Shown: piece after piece, positions 7,353 to 16,829 of the stretch | Position numbering within the stretch: the stretch's first letter is position 1 | How the letters are laid out: each line of letters starts with the position of its first letter | Assembly: GCF_000802385.1 (NCBI RefSeq) | Contig: NZ_JTDN01000001.1 | Location: 131,501 to 195,500, forward strand | Length of the DNA stretch: 64,000 nucleotides | Direction of reading: 5' to 3' | DNA from: Croceibacterium mercuriale | Lineage (GTDB): Bacteria > Pseudomonadota > Alphaproteobacteria > Sphingomonadales > Sphingomonadaceae | Translations under genes and position numbers: made by a program | Notes under the pieces: model-generated | Database searches by the model: none | What the model was told of the DNA's origin: nothing | Seen by the model: the letters and a program-made list of their open reading frames with translations, nothing else

Positions 7353-10300
7353 CAATAGTTGCGCCGGTACCGGGCGCTCACATTGGTCGCGCCGGACCCG
7401 CCCGCCTGGCTCAGGATCGACAGCGCCGGGGTCAGGCTGACCTCCAGCTGCGTAGCGGTGAAGCCCTGCGCATCGGTGATGAACTCCACGTAGATGTCGT
7501 CCGTCAGGTACTGCCCCGCGGCCAGCGCGGTGCCCCGACCGGTCTCGTCATCGCTGCCGAGGATACGCAGTCGGTCGATCCCGCTGGCAGCGCGCAGGGT
7601 CCCCAGCGGGTTGAGCCCGCCGCCCGAACCCCGCAGGGAGTTGAGCGAGGCCGCCAGCTGCACCGCCTGGATGGCGGACAGGTTGCCGACGGAGCTGCCG
7701 AACAGGATACGGCTGAGGATCTCGTCCTGCGGCAGGCCGGGGGTGCTGGAGAAGGTGATCTGCGGATCCATCGCACGGCCCTCCACATTCACGTTCACCG
7801 TCACGTCCTCGATATCCTCGGTCGCGACGATGGTGATGGTCGGGTCGATCGTGTTGCCACCGGTGAACTGCACCCGCCCGTCGCTGAGCGCGAAGGAGCG
7901 GCCGGCAAAGCCCAGCGTGCCGCGGATCAGTTCCACCTCGCCCGACAGGCTGGGGGCGGCGCTGGTGCCGGCAACGGTGAAGTCGGCGCTCCACTCGGAC
8001 TCGAGGCCCATGCCGGAGACATACAGCCGTTCCGGTGCGACCAGGTCGATGTTCAGCGCCAGCTGCTCGAACAGGCCGGCCGACGGTTCCGCCGGCTCGT
8101 CACCGGTAATCCGCTGCGGACCACGCGGCGGCTTGAACCGCACGCCCGTCAGCCGGGGCACTTCCGCCGCACCCTGGCGCACGATCTGGTAGCGCGTTTC
8201 CGGCAGCCTGATCTGACCGGCCAGGATGGCGTTCTGCCCGGCCGCCTTGGATAGCCGCAGATTGCCGGTGGCGCGGGCGGCGATCTGGTCGCTGTCCGCC
8301 AGTTCGGCATTGTCCATCGTGACCGCGACATCCATCGGATAGCCGGCATCGGCCGCCAGGCTGACAAAGCCGGTGGCGCTGACCGTGCCATCCCCCGCCT
8401 TGGCGGTCAGGCTGCGCACTTCCAGCCGGTCGCCGGTAAAGCGGCCGTCGATCGCCATGTTGGTCAGTCGTGTGCCGTAGGTCTGGTTCTCGTAAGTGAG
8501 ATTGCTGGAGCGGATCAGGCCGGCAAAGGACGGCGCCGAGACGGTGCCGCTGAAATCGGCAGCGACGCCGACCGGTCCGCTGAGGCTCTGGTCCACCTGG
8601 CCGGCGAAGGAGAACAGCGTCGCCGCCGGACCGTTATAGCGGATGCCGCCGCCAAGCGGGGCCGCCAGCAGCCGTTCGGTCCAGGTGCCCGCGTTGGGGC
8701 CCAGCGGCCGCAGGGATGCGACCACCCGGCCGATCACCGCGCCGCGATCGCGCATCACCGCGCGTGCCTCGCCGCCATCGGGCAGCAGTTTGCCGACGAA
8801 GTTGATGTCGATCGGCCGGCTGACCGCCGCGGCGGTGGTACGGGTGAAGTTGTCGATCGAGAGGCGCGCATCGGCACTGGGGAAGGCGGTGCTGCTGGCC
8901 TGTGCGAAGTCCAGGCTGCCGGTCGCCTGCCCACCGATGCCGAAGCCGGGGGCAAAGGCATTCAGGATGGCGAGATCCAGCCGGTCCAGCCGGGTCTGCA
9001 ACTCCATGCCTTCGCCATACTTGCCGGCCAGGCGGATGTCGCCCTGGCCGAAGTCGATGCGCATGGGCAGCAATTCGTAGGTACCGTCGCCGGGCACGAT
9101 CCGCGCCGGGCTGGTCGTGCGGAAGTCGATGCCGCGCACACGGCCCTGCAGCGCCGCGCGCCACAGTTCCGGCTGCAGATCGGCATTCATCGCCACACGG
9201 AAGGGCACGCCGCTGGTGCCTTCGGCCAGCACACGCGCATTGCCGCGCCCGTTCTGGTAGTCGACCTGTGCACGGGCAGCGACGATGTTGAGCGCGCCGT
9301 AGCGCGTCTGCGCCAGCTGTGCGTCCGCCACGATGCGCGGCTGGTCGTACAGCACGATCTGCGCATCCACGATGGCAGAGCCGATCGCCAGCTGCGCGGG
9401 TCCAGGCAGAACCGTGTTGCGCGCCCGCAGATTGACCAGCGCCTGCTGGTACTGGCCCAGGGCCGCCAGCCGGACCACGCCGCCCAGGCCGTTGCCATTG
9501 GCGGTCAGCTGCCCGGCAAACGGCCCGGCGCTGGTCTGCTGCACCCGACCGGCAAAATCGATGCCGCCCAGGTTGGCGTTGTTGATGGTCAGCGTCAGCG
9601 GCGCGTTGATGCCCAGCACCACGTCGGCGGTCAGCGGGCCATAATCGGTCTGCGCCGTCGCATCCAGGCGATAGCCGCCCTGTGCGCCGCTGATCCGCGC
9701 CTCCACATTGGCGAGGCCGATGCCGAAGCCCGGCCGCTCCACCGTGACGACGGCGTTGGGGTTGGCGATGGTGCCGGCGACCTGCACGCCTACGGCACCG
9801 TAGGCGGTGGTGGTGCCGGTCATGTTCAGCGTCAGCCGGCCGTCAGGCGACCAGGAACCACGTCCCCCGGTGATCCGCGCATCCGGCGCGTCCAGCCGCA
9901 GATTGGCGAAGCGCACCACGCCATCCGGGCCGTAGAGCACATCGGTCGCCGCCACAGCATTGCCGCCCAGGAAGTTCAGCACGCTGTCGTTCAGCAGCCG
10001 CGTCGATCGCGCCCGCACACGCCCCTGCATGGCAAAGCCGCCGGTAGGCACGGTCTTGAGGTCGATGTCGGTCTCGATGTTGAAGATGCCGACGCTCTCG
10101 ACGCGATAATCATCGATCCGCCCGTCGACCGCTCCGGTATACAGTCCGGTGGACATGTCCGCGACGACGATCAGCCCGGCATCGATCCGGTCGGACCGGA
10201 TCCGCAGGTTGTCCGACAGGATGCGGGTACCGTCGATCGCAAGGTCCCCCGCCACCCGCACGTTGCGCAGGGTGCCGCCGGCTACGGTGTCGAGCCCGAC

Positions 10301-11590
10301 GATGCGCGTGGCGCGTGCATCCACCGGGATCAGGATCTGGTCCGCATCGACCCGGGCAGCACCCTTCGCGACGAGGTTCTCCAGCCCCATGTCGTTCATG
10401 AACAGCCGCGTTGCGTTCAATTCGTACTGCACCGCAGGCGTGGCAAAGGCGCCGTCCAGCACCAGCTGCGCCCGCAGTCCGCTGCCGGCCAAGTTGGGCG
10501 CAATGGCGGCCGGCTTCAGCAGCACGAAGCCGAGGCGCAAGGCATCGAAGCTGTTATCCGACAGGTCGACCATGCCCGCCGTGTTCAGGCGGAAGGCATC
10601 GGAATTGACGTTGCCAGCCAGGTCGACTTTCCGGTCCGCCAGCTTGCCGGTCACGTCCAGGTTCAGGATCGGCCCCAGCAGCGTGGCGGTTGGCCCTTCG
10701 AACAGGCGAGCGACGCGCGTGGGACCGCGCAGGGTGAAGGTGCCGTCGCGCGCCAGGACCTGCACGCGGGCAAAGGCGGCCCCCGCCAGATCGGCATTCA
10801 GCCGACCGTCCCAGCTTGCCCAGCTGCCGCGTCCGTCCACCTGCACCCGCAGCGGATCGCTCAGGCCGGCCAACGCGGAGATGACGCCGCCAGCCGGTGC
10901 ATTCAGGTCCAGCTTGATGTCCAGCCGGTTGTCGTCGGGCACGGCATCCAGCACCAGCGCCACGGTGTCACCGCCAGCTACGCCCTGGCCGGCGATGGTC
11001 CGACCATTGAAGTCGATCTGCGCGCGGCCGTCGGCAATATGCACTTCGCCATCCATGCCCACGACGCGGCGATCGCCGCTGACCGGCGCCTCCGCCACGA
11101 AGCGGCCGACGCGCAGGCTGTTCACGTCGATGTCGTAGTCCGGCAGCAGCGGCGCATCGCTGGGCGGGGTCTCGTTGAATTGCGGCAGCCGTGCCAGCGT
11201 GACCAGCGGACTGGCGAGCGAGCGCACATCGATGTGACCATTGGCGAAGGCGAACGGCCGCCAGTCGACCGCGATTTCCGGGCTGGTGACGAACACACCC
11301 TGCGGATCGGCGATGGCCAGCTCGCGGATGACCATGCGGCCATACAGCGACCCGTCGATCTCGCCGATGCCGATGCGCATCCCGTTCTCGAACTCCAGCG
11401 CCTCGATCTGGCGCACCACGAAGCGCTTGCCCGGCGCGGTGTTGATGCCGACCAGCGCCGCGGCGACCAGAAGGACCAGCACCAGCAGCACGATGCCGAC
11501 CCACTTGGCGATGCGCAGCGCGGGGTTGCGGTGGCGGCGCTCGACAGTCGGCTCGATGCTGTCAGGCGTCATGGTGGTGTCGTCCGCCAT
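7352..11590 (-). CDS. tamB: TamB translocation and assembly module protein
   Basis: The 1412-residue protein has one N-terminal membrane helix at about residues 30-50, then a very long periplasmic region of repeated beta strands, ending in the conserved TamB/DUF490 C-terminal domain. It resembles E. coli TamB (1259 residues) in layout. TamB spans the periplasm as a lipid-conducting beta groove and works with the Omp85 protein TamA, encoded directly upstream. Its start shares one base with the end of tamA. Confidence 0.9.
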   Translation of the reverse strand: MADDTTMTPDSIEPTVERRHRNPALRIAKWVGIVLLVLVLLVAAALVGINTAPGKRFVVRQIEALEFENGMRIGIGEIDGSLYGRMVIRELAIADPQGVFVTSPEIAVDWRPFAFANGHIDVRSLASPLVTLARLPQFNETPPSDAPLLPDYDIDVNSLRVGRFVAEAPVSGDRRVVGMDGEVHIADGRAQIDFNGRTIAGQGVAGGDTVALVLDAVPDDNRLDIKLDLNAPAGGVISALAGLSDPLRVQVDGRGSWASWDGRLNADLAGAAFARVQVLARDGTFTLRGPTRVARLFEGPTATLLGPILNLDVTGKLADRKVDLAGNVNSDAFRLNTAGMVDLSDNSFDALRLGFVLLKPAAIAPNLAGSGLRAQLVLDGAFATPAVQYELNATRLFMNDMGLENLVAKGAARVDADQILIPVDARATRIVGLDTVAGGTLRNVRVAGDLAIDGTRILSDNLRIRSDRIDAGLIVVADMSTGLYTGAVDGRIDDYRVESVGIFNIETDIDLKTVPTGGFAMQGRVRARSTRLLNDSVLNFLGGNAVAATDVLYGPDGVVRFANLRLDAPDARITGGRGSWSPDGRLTLNMTGTTTAYGAVGVQVAGTIANPNAVVTVERPGFGIGLANVEARISGAQGGYRLDATAQTDYGPLTADVVLGINAPLTLTINNANLGGIDFAGRVQQTSAGPFAGQLTANGNGLGGVVRLAALGQYQQALVNLRARNTVLPGPAQLAIGSAIVDAQIVLYDQPRIVADAQLAQTRYGALNIVAARAQVDYQNGRGNARVLAEGTSGVPFRVAMNADLQPELWRAALQGRVRGIDFRTTSPARIVPGDGTYELLPMRIDFGQGDIRLAGKYGEGMELQTRLDRLDLAILNAFAPGFGIGGQATGSLDFAQASSTAFPSADARLSIDNFTRTTAAAVSRPIDINFVGKLLPDGGEARAVMRDRGAVIGRVVASLRPLGPNAGTWTERLLAAPLGGGIRYNGPAATLFSFAGQVDQSLSGPVGVAADFSGTVSAPSFAGLIRSSNLTYENQTYGTRLTNMAIDGRFTGDRLEVRSLTAKAGDGTVSATGFVSLAADAGYPMDVAVTMDNAELADSDQIAARATGNLRLSKAAGQNAILAGQIRLPETRYQIVRQGAAEVPRLTGVRFKPPRGPQRITGDEPAEPSAGLFEQLALNIDLVAPERLYVSGMGLESEWSADFTVAGTSAAPSLSGEVELIRGTLGFAGRSFALSDGRVQFTGGNTIDPTITIVATEDIEDVTVNVNVEGRAMDPQITFSSTPGLPQDEILSRILFGSSVGNLSAIQAVQLAASLNSLRGSGGGLNPLGTLRAASGIDRLRILGSDDETGRGTALAAGQYLTDDIYVEFITDAQGFTATQLEVSLTPALSILSQAGGSGATNVSARYRRNY

Positions 11591-13977
11591 CAGAAAGCCT
11601 GCCCGATCGAGATGTAGAGGTTCAGCCGGCTTTCGCCCCGCTGCCGGTTCATGGGGGTGGCGATATCCACCCGCAGCGGCCCGAAATTGGTGTAGTAGCG
11701 TGCGCCGACGCCGACGCCGATACGAATGTCGTCGAAGGTGGGATAGGTTTCCTCGTACACCTGACCCGCATCGACGAAGCCGACCACGCCGAAATTGCCC
11801 CAGCGGTACCGCACCTCCGCCGCGCCTTCTGCAACGCTGCGGCCGCCGATCGGGCGGATCAGGGTCTCCGGCTCGTCGGAATCCTCGTCCGTCGGGTCGA
11901 AGTCCGGATTGGCGTACTCGACGCGCGGACCCAGCTGCTGGAAGCCGAAACCGCGGACGGAACCGCCGCCGCCGGCATAGAACCGCCGCGAAGGTGCCAG
12001 GTCGAACCGGTCGATGCCCTGAATCGTGCCGAAGCGCAGCCGTCCGGCCACCACGAAGCTGTCGCCGATCGGCAGGTAGGCCGTGCCGTCGATCCGTGCA
12101 CGGACATAGGTGTCAAACCCGTCCTGCAGCGATGCCTCGGGTTCGATCAGGGTGGTGAAGCGGAAGCCGCGTGTCGGGTTGAGCAGGCTATCGGACGTGT
12201 CGAAGCCGGCCTGCCCGGTCAGCCCGCCGATGAAGAAGGTCCGGTCGGCGAGACCGTTGATGGAAAAATCGAAATCCTCCTCGACCGAGCCGAGCAGCTG
12301 CGCGCCGTAGGCATAGGTGAAGCGCTTCTGCCAGATCGGCGTGGAATCGTAGGTGACCAGCGCCGCCACACGCCCGGTATAGGCCTCGAACGCATCGAAG
12401 TCGCTGTGCAGCGCCTGTGCGATAAGGCTGAAGGTCCGGTCCCGGCGGCCGGCATTGTTCCGGCGGAACGTTGCTCCCACGCCCTGCTCGCGCGTGCCGA
12501 GCACGGCGGTGCCGATCAGCGCGCCTTCGGGCGGGAACAGGTTGCGGTGGGTCCAGCTGCCTTCGACCCGGATACCCTGTCCCGTGCCGTACCCGGCGCT
12601 GCCCGCCAGCGTGCGCGGCGGACCGGCATCCTGGTCGACCAGGATCGTGGCATATTGCGTGCCATTGCCTGCATCCTCGCCGGTGGCCTCCGGCGTGACG
12701 GAAATGGTGTTGAACAAGCCGGTCGCGACCAGCGCCTGCCGCAGATCGTCGACCATGCGGCTGTCGTACAGCTCGCCCCGGTCGAACCGGCTCAGCACCT
12801 CGATATGCTCGGCATCGAAGGCGAGGTTGCCGGTGGTGCGGATCCCGCCGAACACGGAACGCTGCCCGACTTCCACCGGGAGGGTGTAGACGCCATCGCC
12901 GGTTTCTGGGTCGAGCAGGATGTCACGCTGACCGACCTGCGCGAAGGGGTAGCCGTTTTCCGGCAGGGCGACCGCCACCTGGGCTTCCGCACCCTGGACC
13001 CGTTCGGCGATGATCGGCTCGCCGACCTTCAGCGCCAGATTGCTGCTGATCAGTTCGGTCGGCTCCGTCGGTGCGGCGGTGACGATGATGTCGGAGAAAT
13101 TGTAGCGCTGCCCCGGCACCACATCCAGCACTGCGGTCAGCGGCGCGGCGTTGTCCTCGCCGGTGCGATCCAGCCGGGTCGTCACGGTGGCATCGTACCA
13201 GCCTTCGGAAGCAAGGATGCTCTGCAGCAAGGCGCTGTCTTCCGTCAGCCTGGCGGAAACCTGTGCGACGTTGGCGGCCTCGTCATCATCCTTCAGTGCG
13301 GACAGCCCGTCGAACATGCCGGCAAGATTCGCGGCGCTGTCCTCGTCCACCGAGTCCAGCCCGTTGATCACGACTGTGTAGGCGACTTCCGTCGGCCCGC
13401 TCTCGACCTCGGCCTCGGTGAACTGCACCTCCTCCACCTGGAAGCTTTCCAGCGGCGGCAGCGGTTCGTTCAGCGCGGTATCGGTGATCGGGGCATCGCC
13501 GATCGTTTCCTGCGGATCGCCATCGGCCAGGGCGGGATTGCCTGCGGGCGGCGTCTGCCCGTCCTGCGGTGCCGCGGCGGCCTGTTCGGACGCGATGCGC
13601 CGTTCGAACGCCTCGATGGATTCCAGCGGGGCATCCAGCGCGGCATCTCCGGCGGGATCCAGCGCCGGCACGGTCGCTTCGAACTCGGCATCGGGGATCA
13701 CCGGTTCGACGGGCGGCAGCTGGACGTCGGCAGGCGGAGCCGGAACGTCCAGCGGAGTGGCAGGCTGCTGCTGCGCGGGCGGCACGGCAGTGCTGCCCGT
13801 GGCCTGCGCGCAAGCGGCGCTGCCGGCCAGGGCCACGGCAAGCGCCAGGGTGACCCCACTCAGCCGGGGAAGGTTACGCAGGCCCGATGCGGCACCATTC
13901 AGACGCTCGCCTGTTCCGTGCCTGAGCCAGACCGTATTTCGCAAAAGAGGATTCCCCACTTGATCCCTGATGATCAT
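11590..13977 (-). CDS. tamA: TamA/Omp85-family outer membrane protein
   Basis: The product is about 795 residues. After a signal sequence (LALAVALAGSAACAQA) comes an acidic Pro/Ala-rich segment of about 100 residues, then POTRA-like repeats, then an Omp85 beta barrel in the C-terminal third with the diagnostic VRGF motif and a final strand ending in Phe. It inserts outer-membrane proteins and pairs with TamB downstream. The start is uncertain: ATG 13977 gives a long n-region, and GTG 13959 has AGGGAT upstream. Either choice meets the start of the divergent yihY gene. The acidic linker is unusual for TamA. Confidence 0.88.
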   Translation of the reverse strand: MIIRDQVGNPLLRNTVWLRHGTGERLNGAASGLRNLPRLSGVTLALAVALAGSAACAQATGSTAVPPAQQQPATPLDVPAPPADVQLPPVEPVIPDAEFEATVPALDPAGDAALDAPLESIEAFERRIASEQAAAAPQDGQTPPAGNPALADGDPQETIGDAPITDTALNEPLPPLESFQVEEVQFTEAEVESGPTEVAYTVVINGLDSVDEDSAANLAGMFDGLSALKDDDEAANVAQVSARLTEDSALLQSILASEGWYDATVTTRLDRTGEDNAAPLTAVLDVVPGQRYNFSDIIVTAAPTEPTELISSNLALKVGEPIIAERVQGAEAQVAVALPENGYPFAQVGQRDILLDPETGDGVYTLPVEVGQRSVFGGIRTTGNLAFDAEHIEVLSRFDRGELYDSRMVDDLRQALVATGLFNTISVTPEATGEDAGNGTQYATILVDQDAGPPRTLAGSAGYGTGQGIRVEGSWTHRNLFPPEGALIGTAVLGTREQGVGATFRRNNAGRRDRTFSLIAQALHSDFDAFEAYTGRVAALVTYDSTPIWQKRFTYAYGAQLLGSVEEDFDFSINGLADRTFFIGGLTGQAGFDTSDSLLNPTRGFRFTTLIEPEASLQDGFDTYVRARIDGTAYLPIGDSFVVAGRLRFGTIQGIDRFDLAPSRRFYAGGGGSVRGFGFQQLGPRVEYANPDFDPTDEDSDEPETLIRPIGGRSVAEGAAEVRYRWGNFGVVGFVDAGQVYEETYPTFDDIRIGVGVGARYYTNFGPLRVDIATPMNRQRGESRLNLYISIGQAF

Positions 13978-15099
13978 GCCCCCGATAGCACGACACACCA
14001 TAGCCCCGTCGACCATCAACTTGCCAAGGAACCAAATGGTTCCGACTTGTGCGAGCCGGCGGCGCACCAGGCGCCGGGGGCGTATGCCCACTATCCTCGC
14101 GAGGTTCCGCGGGCGGGCTGGATCGAAGTGGTCAGGCGCATGATCACGATGTGGGGCTATCACAACCTGTCGCTGATCGGTGCGGGCGTCGCCTTCTTCA
14201 CCTTCCTGGCGCTGACGCCGCTGATCGCCTCGACCGTGATGATCTACGGTCTGGTCGGCGATACCGATACTGTGCGTCGCCAGATGGGCGAACTGGTGAA
14301 GGTGATCCCGCAGGAGGCAGCCGTGTTGCTGCAGGACCAGCTGCTGGGGGCGGTGAATGCCAATGCCGGCGTGACCGGCTTCGCCTTGGTGATCGCGCTG
14401 TTCTTCGCATTGTATGGCGGCACGCGCGCCGCCAACGGGCTGATCGGCGCGCTGAACATCATCAACGAGGAGCATGAAACGCGCGGGATCGTCACGCTGA
14501 CGATCCGCGCGATGTTGCTGACGCTGGCAGTGGTGTTCGTGGCCCTGACGGGTCTGATCAGCGGCGGTATCTTCGCCTGGCTGCAGACGCATACGCAGAA
14601 CCTGATCGGGTCATGGGTGGCGACCCTGTTCAAGCTGCTGACCTGGACCGCATCCATCCTGCTGGGCAGCATCGGGTTTGCCCTGATCATGCGCTATGGT
14701 CCGGATCGCCGCCCGGCCAAGTGGCGGTGGCTAACGCCGGGCGCATTGCTGGCGACATTGCTGTGGATCGCCATTACCTTCGGCTTCTCGTTCTATGTCG
14801 CCTTCGTCAGCGACTACAATGCCACCTACGGCTCCCTGTCGGCCATCGTGGTGTTCCTGATGTGGCTGTTCCTGTCGACCTACGGCATCCTGGCCGGCGC
14901 ACTGCTGAATGCGGAGCTGGAACGGCAGACCACCGTGGACACGACAATCGGCGCGCCCAAGCCGATGGGGCAGCGCGGCGCCGTGCTGGCCGATCTGGCG
15001 GAAGGCGGCATGTCGATGGAGCAATGGCTGCACAAGACCGAACAGCGCAAGGCCCGCCGGCACGCGCGCAAGGCGGCCCGGCGCGAGGCACGGGCCTGA
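13960..15099 (+). CDS. yihY: YihY/BrkB-family inner membrane protein
   Basis: The roughly 379-residue protein has six or so membrane segments and the family hallmark YNATYGSLSAIVVFLMWL near the end of the membrane part, followed by a basic cytoplasmic tail. The family includes BrkB, but its transport substrate is not settled. The frame is open far upstream, antisense to tamA. I chose TTG at 13960 because AGAGGA sits eight bases before it, and because the N-terminal sequence leading to AYAHYPREVP resembles the family. The start overlaps that of the divergent tamA gene if tamA begins at 13977. Confidence 0.85.
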   Translation: MIPDDHAPDSTTHHSPVDHQLAKEPNGSDLCEPAAHQAPGAYAHYPREVPRAGWIEVVRRMITMWGYHNLSLIGAGVAFFTFLALTPLIASTVMIYGLVGDTDTVRRQMGELVKVIPQEAAVLLQDQLLGAVNANAGVTGFALVIALFFALYGGTRAANGLIGALNIINEEHETRGIVTLTIRAMLLTLAVVFVALTGLISGGIFAWLQTHTQNLIGSWVATLFKLLTWTASILLGSIGFALIMRYGPDRRPAKWRWLTPGALLATLLWIAITFGFSFYVAFVSDYNATYGSLSAIVVFLMWLFLSTYGILAGALLNAELERQTTVDTTIGAPKPMGQRGAVLADLAEGGMSMEQWLHKTEQRKARRHARKAARREARA

Positions 15100-15111
15100 A
15101 CGATGGGCAGG

Positions 15112-15146
15112 GATCGCGGGCCGGCATTCATCGCCGGCTCGCGATC
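15112..15146. terminator. Strong hairpin between convergent yihY and M20 genes
   Basis: A 14-base stem (15112-15125 with 15133-15146, one G-T pair) encloses a seven-base loop. It lies between the stop of yihY on the plus strand and the stop of the amidohydrolase gene on the minus strand, so it can serve both. There is no T run on either side. Confidence 0.7.
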
Positions 15147-15154
15147 ACGCCCTG

Positions 15155-16744
15155 CTACTGCGCGGCGACGTTGGGGTAGTCGACGCCCAGCTGTTCCAGA
15201 TAGGAATCGTGCTTGGCCGGATCGTAGTAGAATTCCTGCAATTGCGGGCGCAGGCGGTTCATGATTTCGGTGTTCAGGTGGATGGCCGGCGTGTCCTCCG
15301 GCGTCAGCACGGGGGCATATTGCTCCGACGCGAACTGCACGTCCTGCTGGTAACGCTGCGCCGCGGTTACGAGTGCGGGTGTGGTCAGCAGGTCCAGCGT
15401 GGTCAGCGCCACCGCCTTGGCCCCGGCGACCACGCCCTTGTGGGCGACCGGGGTCGCCATCGCCATCGCGGCCGTGACGTTGTGGCCGATCATGTTGGGA
15501 ACGTTGCTGGGGAAGCGGATGGTGATGGTCGGCACGGCCCACATGATATCGCCAATATCGTCGGACCCGCCGCCGGTCGGCCGTTCCGTGCTGGGACCGG
15601 TCAGCTCACCGACCTCAGCCTTCAGCGGTGCCACGGTCAGGCCATTCGTTTCCTGCAACATGCGGGCGAAGGCCTGGTCGTCCGCGTCCCATTGCGGCAT
15701 GCCGACCGCCTGGATGTTGGCGTAGGCCGCCTCCGCCAGCGGCTGGTTGCCCCATTGCGGCGCGGCATAGCCCAGCGTCCGTCGGGTGACCGTGGTGCCG
15801 CTCATCTGCGCGGCCGCCTCCGACATGGTGTTGCCGATATCGTAGAGAGAGCGGATGCCGGCAAAGGTGTAGTCGCGAAAGTAGTACCAGACCGATGCAT
15901 CACCGGGGACGATGTTGGGCTGCCCGCCGCCATTGGTGATCACGTAGTGCGACCGTTGCGTCAGCGGCAGATGTTCGCGCCGGAAGTTCCAGCCGATGTT
16001 CATCAGCTCCGCCCCGTCCAGCGCGCTGCGCCCCGCCCACGGTGCGCCCGCGCCGTGGCTGGTCTTGCCCTTGAAGGTGTATTCGACGGAAACCATGCCG
16101 TTGCTGGTGCTGGGACCGTACCCGGTCGAGAAGTCGGAACTGACATGGGTGAAGATGCAGGCATCGACCCCTTCGAACATGCCGTCGCGCACGAAGAAGG
16201 CCTTGGTCGCCAGCAGCTCCTCCGCCACGCCGGGCCATAGCATCAGCGTGCCGGACACGTTGTTCTTCTCCATCACCTCCTTGGTGGCGAGCGCGGCGGC
16301 GACCATCAGCGGCATGCCGGAATTATGGCCTTCGCCATGACCCGGCGCGCCGGGCACCAGCGGCGTGATCTCGCCCGTGCCGGGCTTCTGGCTCAGGCCC
16401 AGCAGGCCGTCCACATCGCTGCCAAGCGCGATCTTCGGCCCGCCGCTGCCATGGGTGAAGGTCGCGGTCCATGCGGTGGGGATGCCGGCGACGCCCTTCT
16501 CGATGGTGAAACCGTTCTCCTCCAGGATGCCGGTCAGGTAGTCCATCGTCTGGAACTCCTGGAATCCCGGCTCGGCGAAGCTGAACACGCTGTCCACCAT
16601 CACCTGCACCAGCTTGGCATTGCCGTCGACGCTGGCGGTGGCCTCCTGCTTGTAGGCGGCGGGTGCTTCGGCGTGGGCGATGCCGGTGCCGGCCATCGCC
16701 CACGTTGCCACGGCGCCGAGCGCCACCCTGCGAATGTTCCTCAT
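15155..16744 (-). CDS. Secreted M20-family amidohydrolase (AbgB-like)
   Basis: The 529-residue protein has a signal peptide of about 24 residues ending AHA. The M20/AbgB family features are present in order: the first metal-ligand region ALGSDVDGL, GHGEGHNSG, the catalytic Glu pair in GVAEELLATK, the dimerisation domain with SHGAGAPWAG, and a C-terminal GHN motif. AbgB-type enzymes cleave amide bonds such as aminobenzoyl-glutamate; here export points to a periplasmic peptide or acyl-amino acid substrate. ATG 16744 follows GGGAG and gives the signal peptide. A strong terminator separates it from the receptor gene upstream. Confidence 0.85.
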   Translation of the reverse strand: MRNIRRVALGAVATWAMAGTGIAHAEAPAAYKQEATASVDGNAKLVQVMVDSVFSFAEPGFQEFQTMDYLTGILEENGFTIEKGVAGIPTAWTATFTHGSGGPKIALGSDVDGLLGLSQKPGTGEITPLVPGAPGHGEGHNSGMPLMVAAALATKEVMEKNNVSGTLMLWPGVAEELLATKAFFVRDGMFEGVDACIFTHVSSDFSTGYGPSTSNGMVSVEYTFKGKTSHGAGAPWAGRSALDGAELMNIGWNFRREHLPLTQRSHYVITNGGGQPNIVPGDASVWYYFRDYTFAGIRSLYDIGNTMSEAAAQMSGTTVTRRTLGYAAPQWGNQPLAEAAYANIQAVGMPQWDADDQAFARMLQETNGLTVAPLKAEVGELTGPSTERPTGGGSDDIGDIMWAVPTITIRFPSNVPNMIGHNVTAAMAMATPVAHKGVVAGAKAVALTTLDLLTTPALVTAAQRYQQDVQFASEQYAPVLTPEDTPAIHLNTEIMNRLRPQLQEFYYDPAKHDSYLEQLGVDYPNVAAQ

Positions 16745-16786
16745 GCCTGCTGCTCCCTGCTGCAAATCGCTGTCGCTGAAAGAGAA

Positions 16787-16815
16787 GCGGCGCGAACCTG
16801 TGTGGTTCGCGCCGC
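16787..16815 (-). terminator. Rho-independent terminator after TonB receptor gene
   Basis: A perfect 12-base stem (16787-16798 with 16804-16815) has a five-base loop. Read on the minus strand it follows the receptor stop codon and is followed by TTCTCTTTC, a moderately T-rich run. This should end or reduce transcription before the M20 gene. Confidence 0.8.
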
Positions 16816-16829
16816 GGGTATGTGCGTGA

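Noticed and set aside
12406..13959. Upstream part of the long plus-strand frame that includes yihY
   Set aside because: It is antisense to tamA and shows no family features; only the part from 13960 matches YihY/BrkB.
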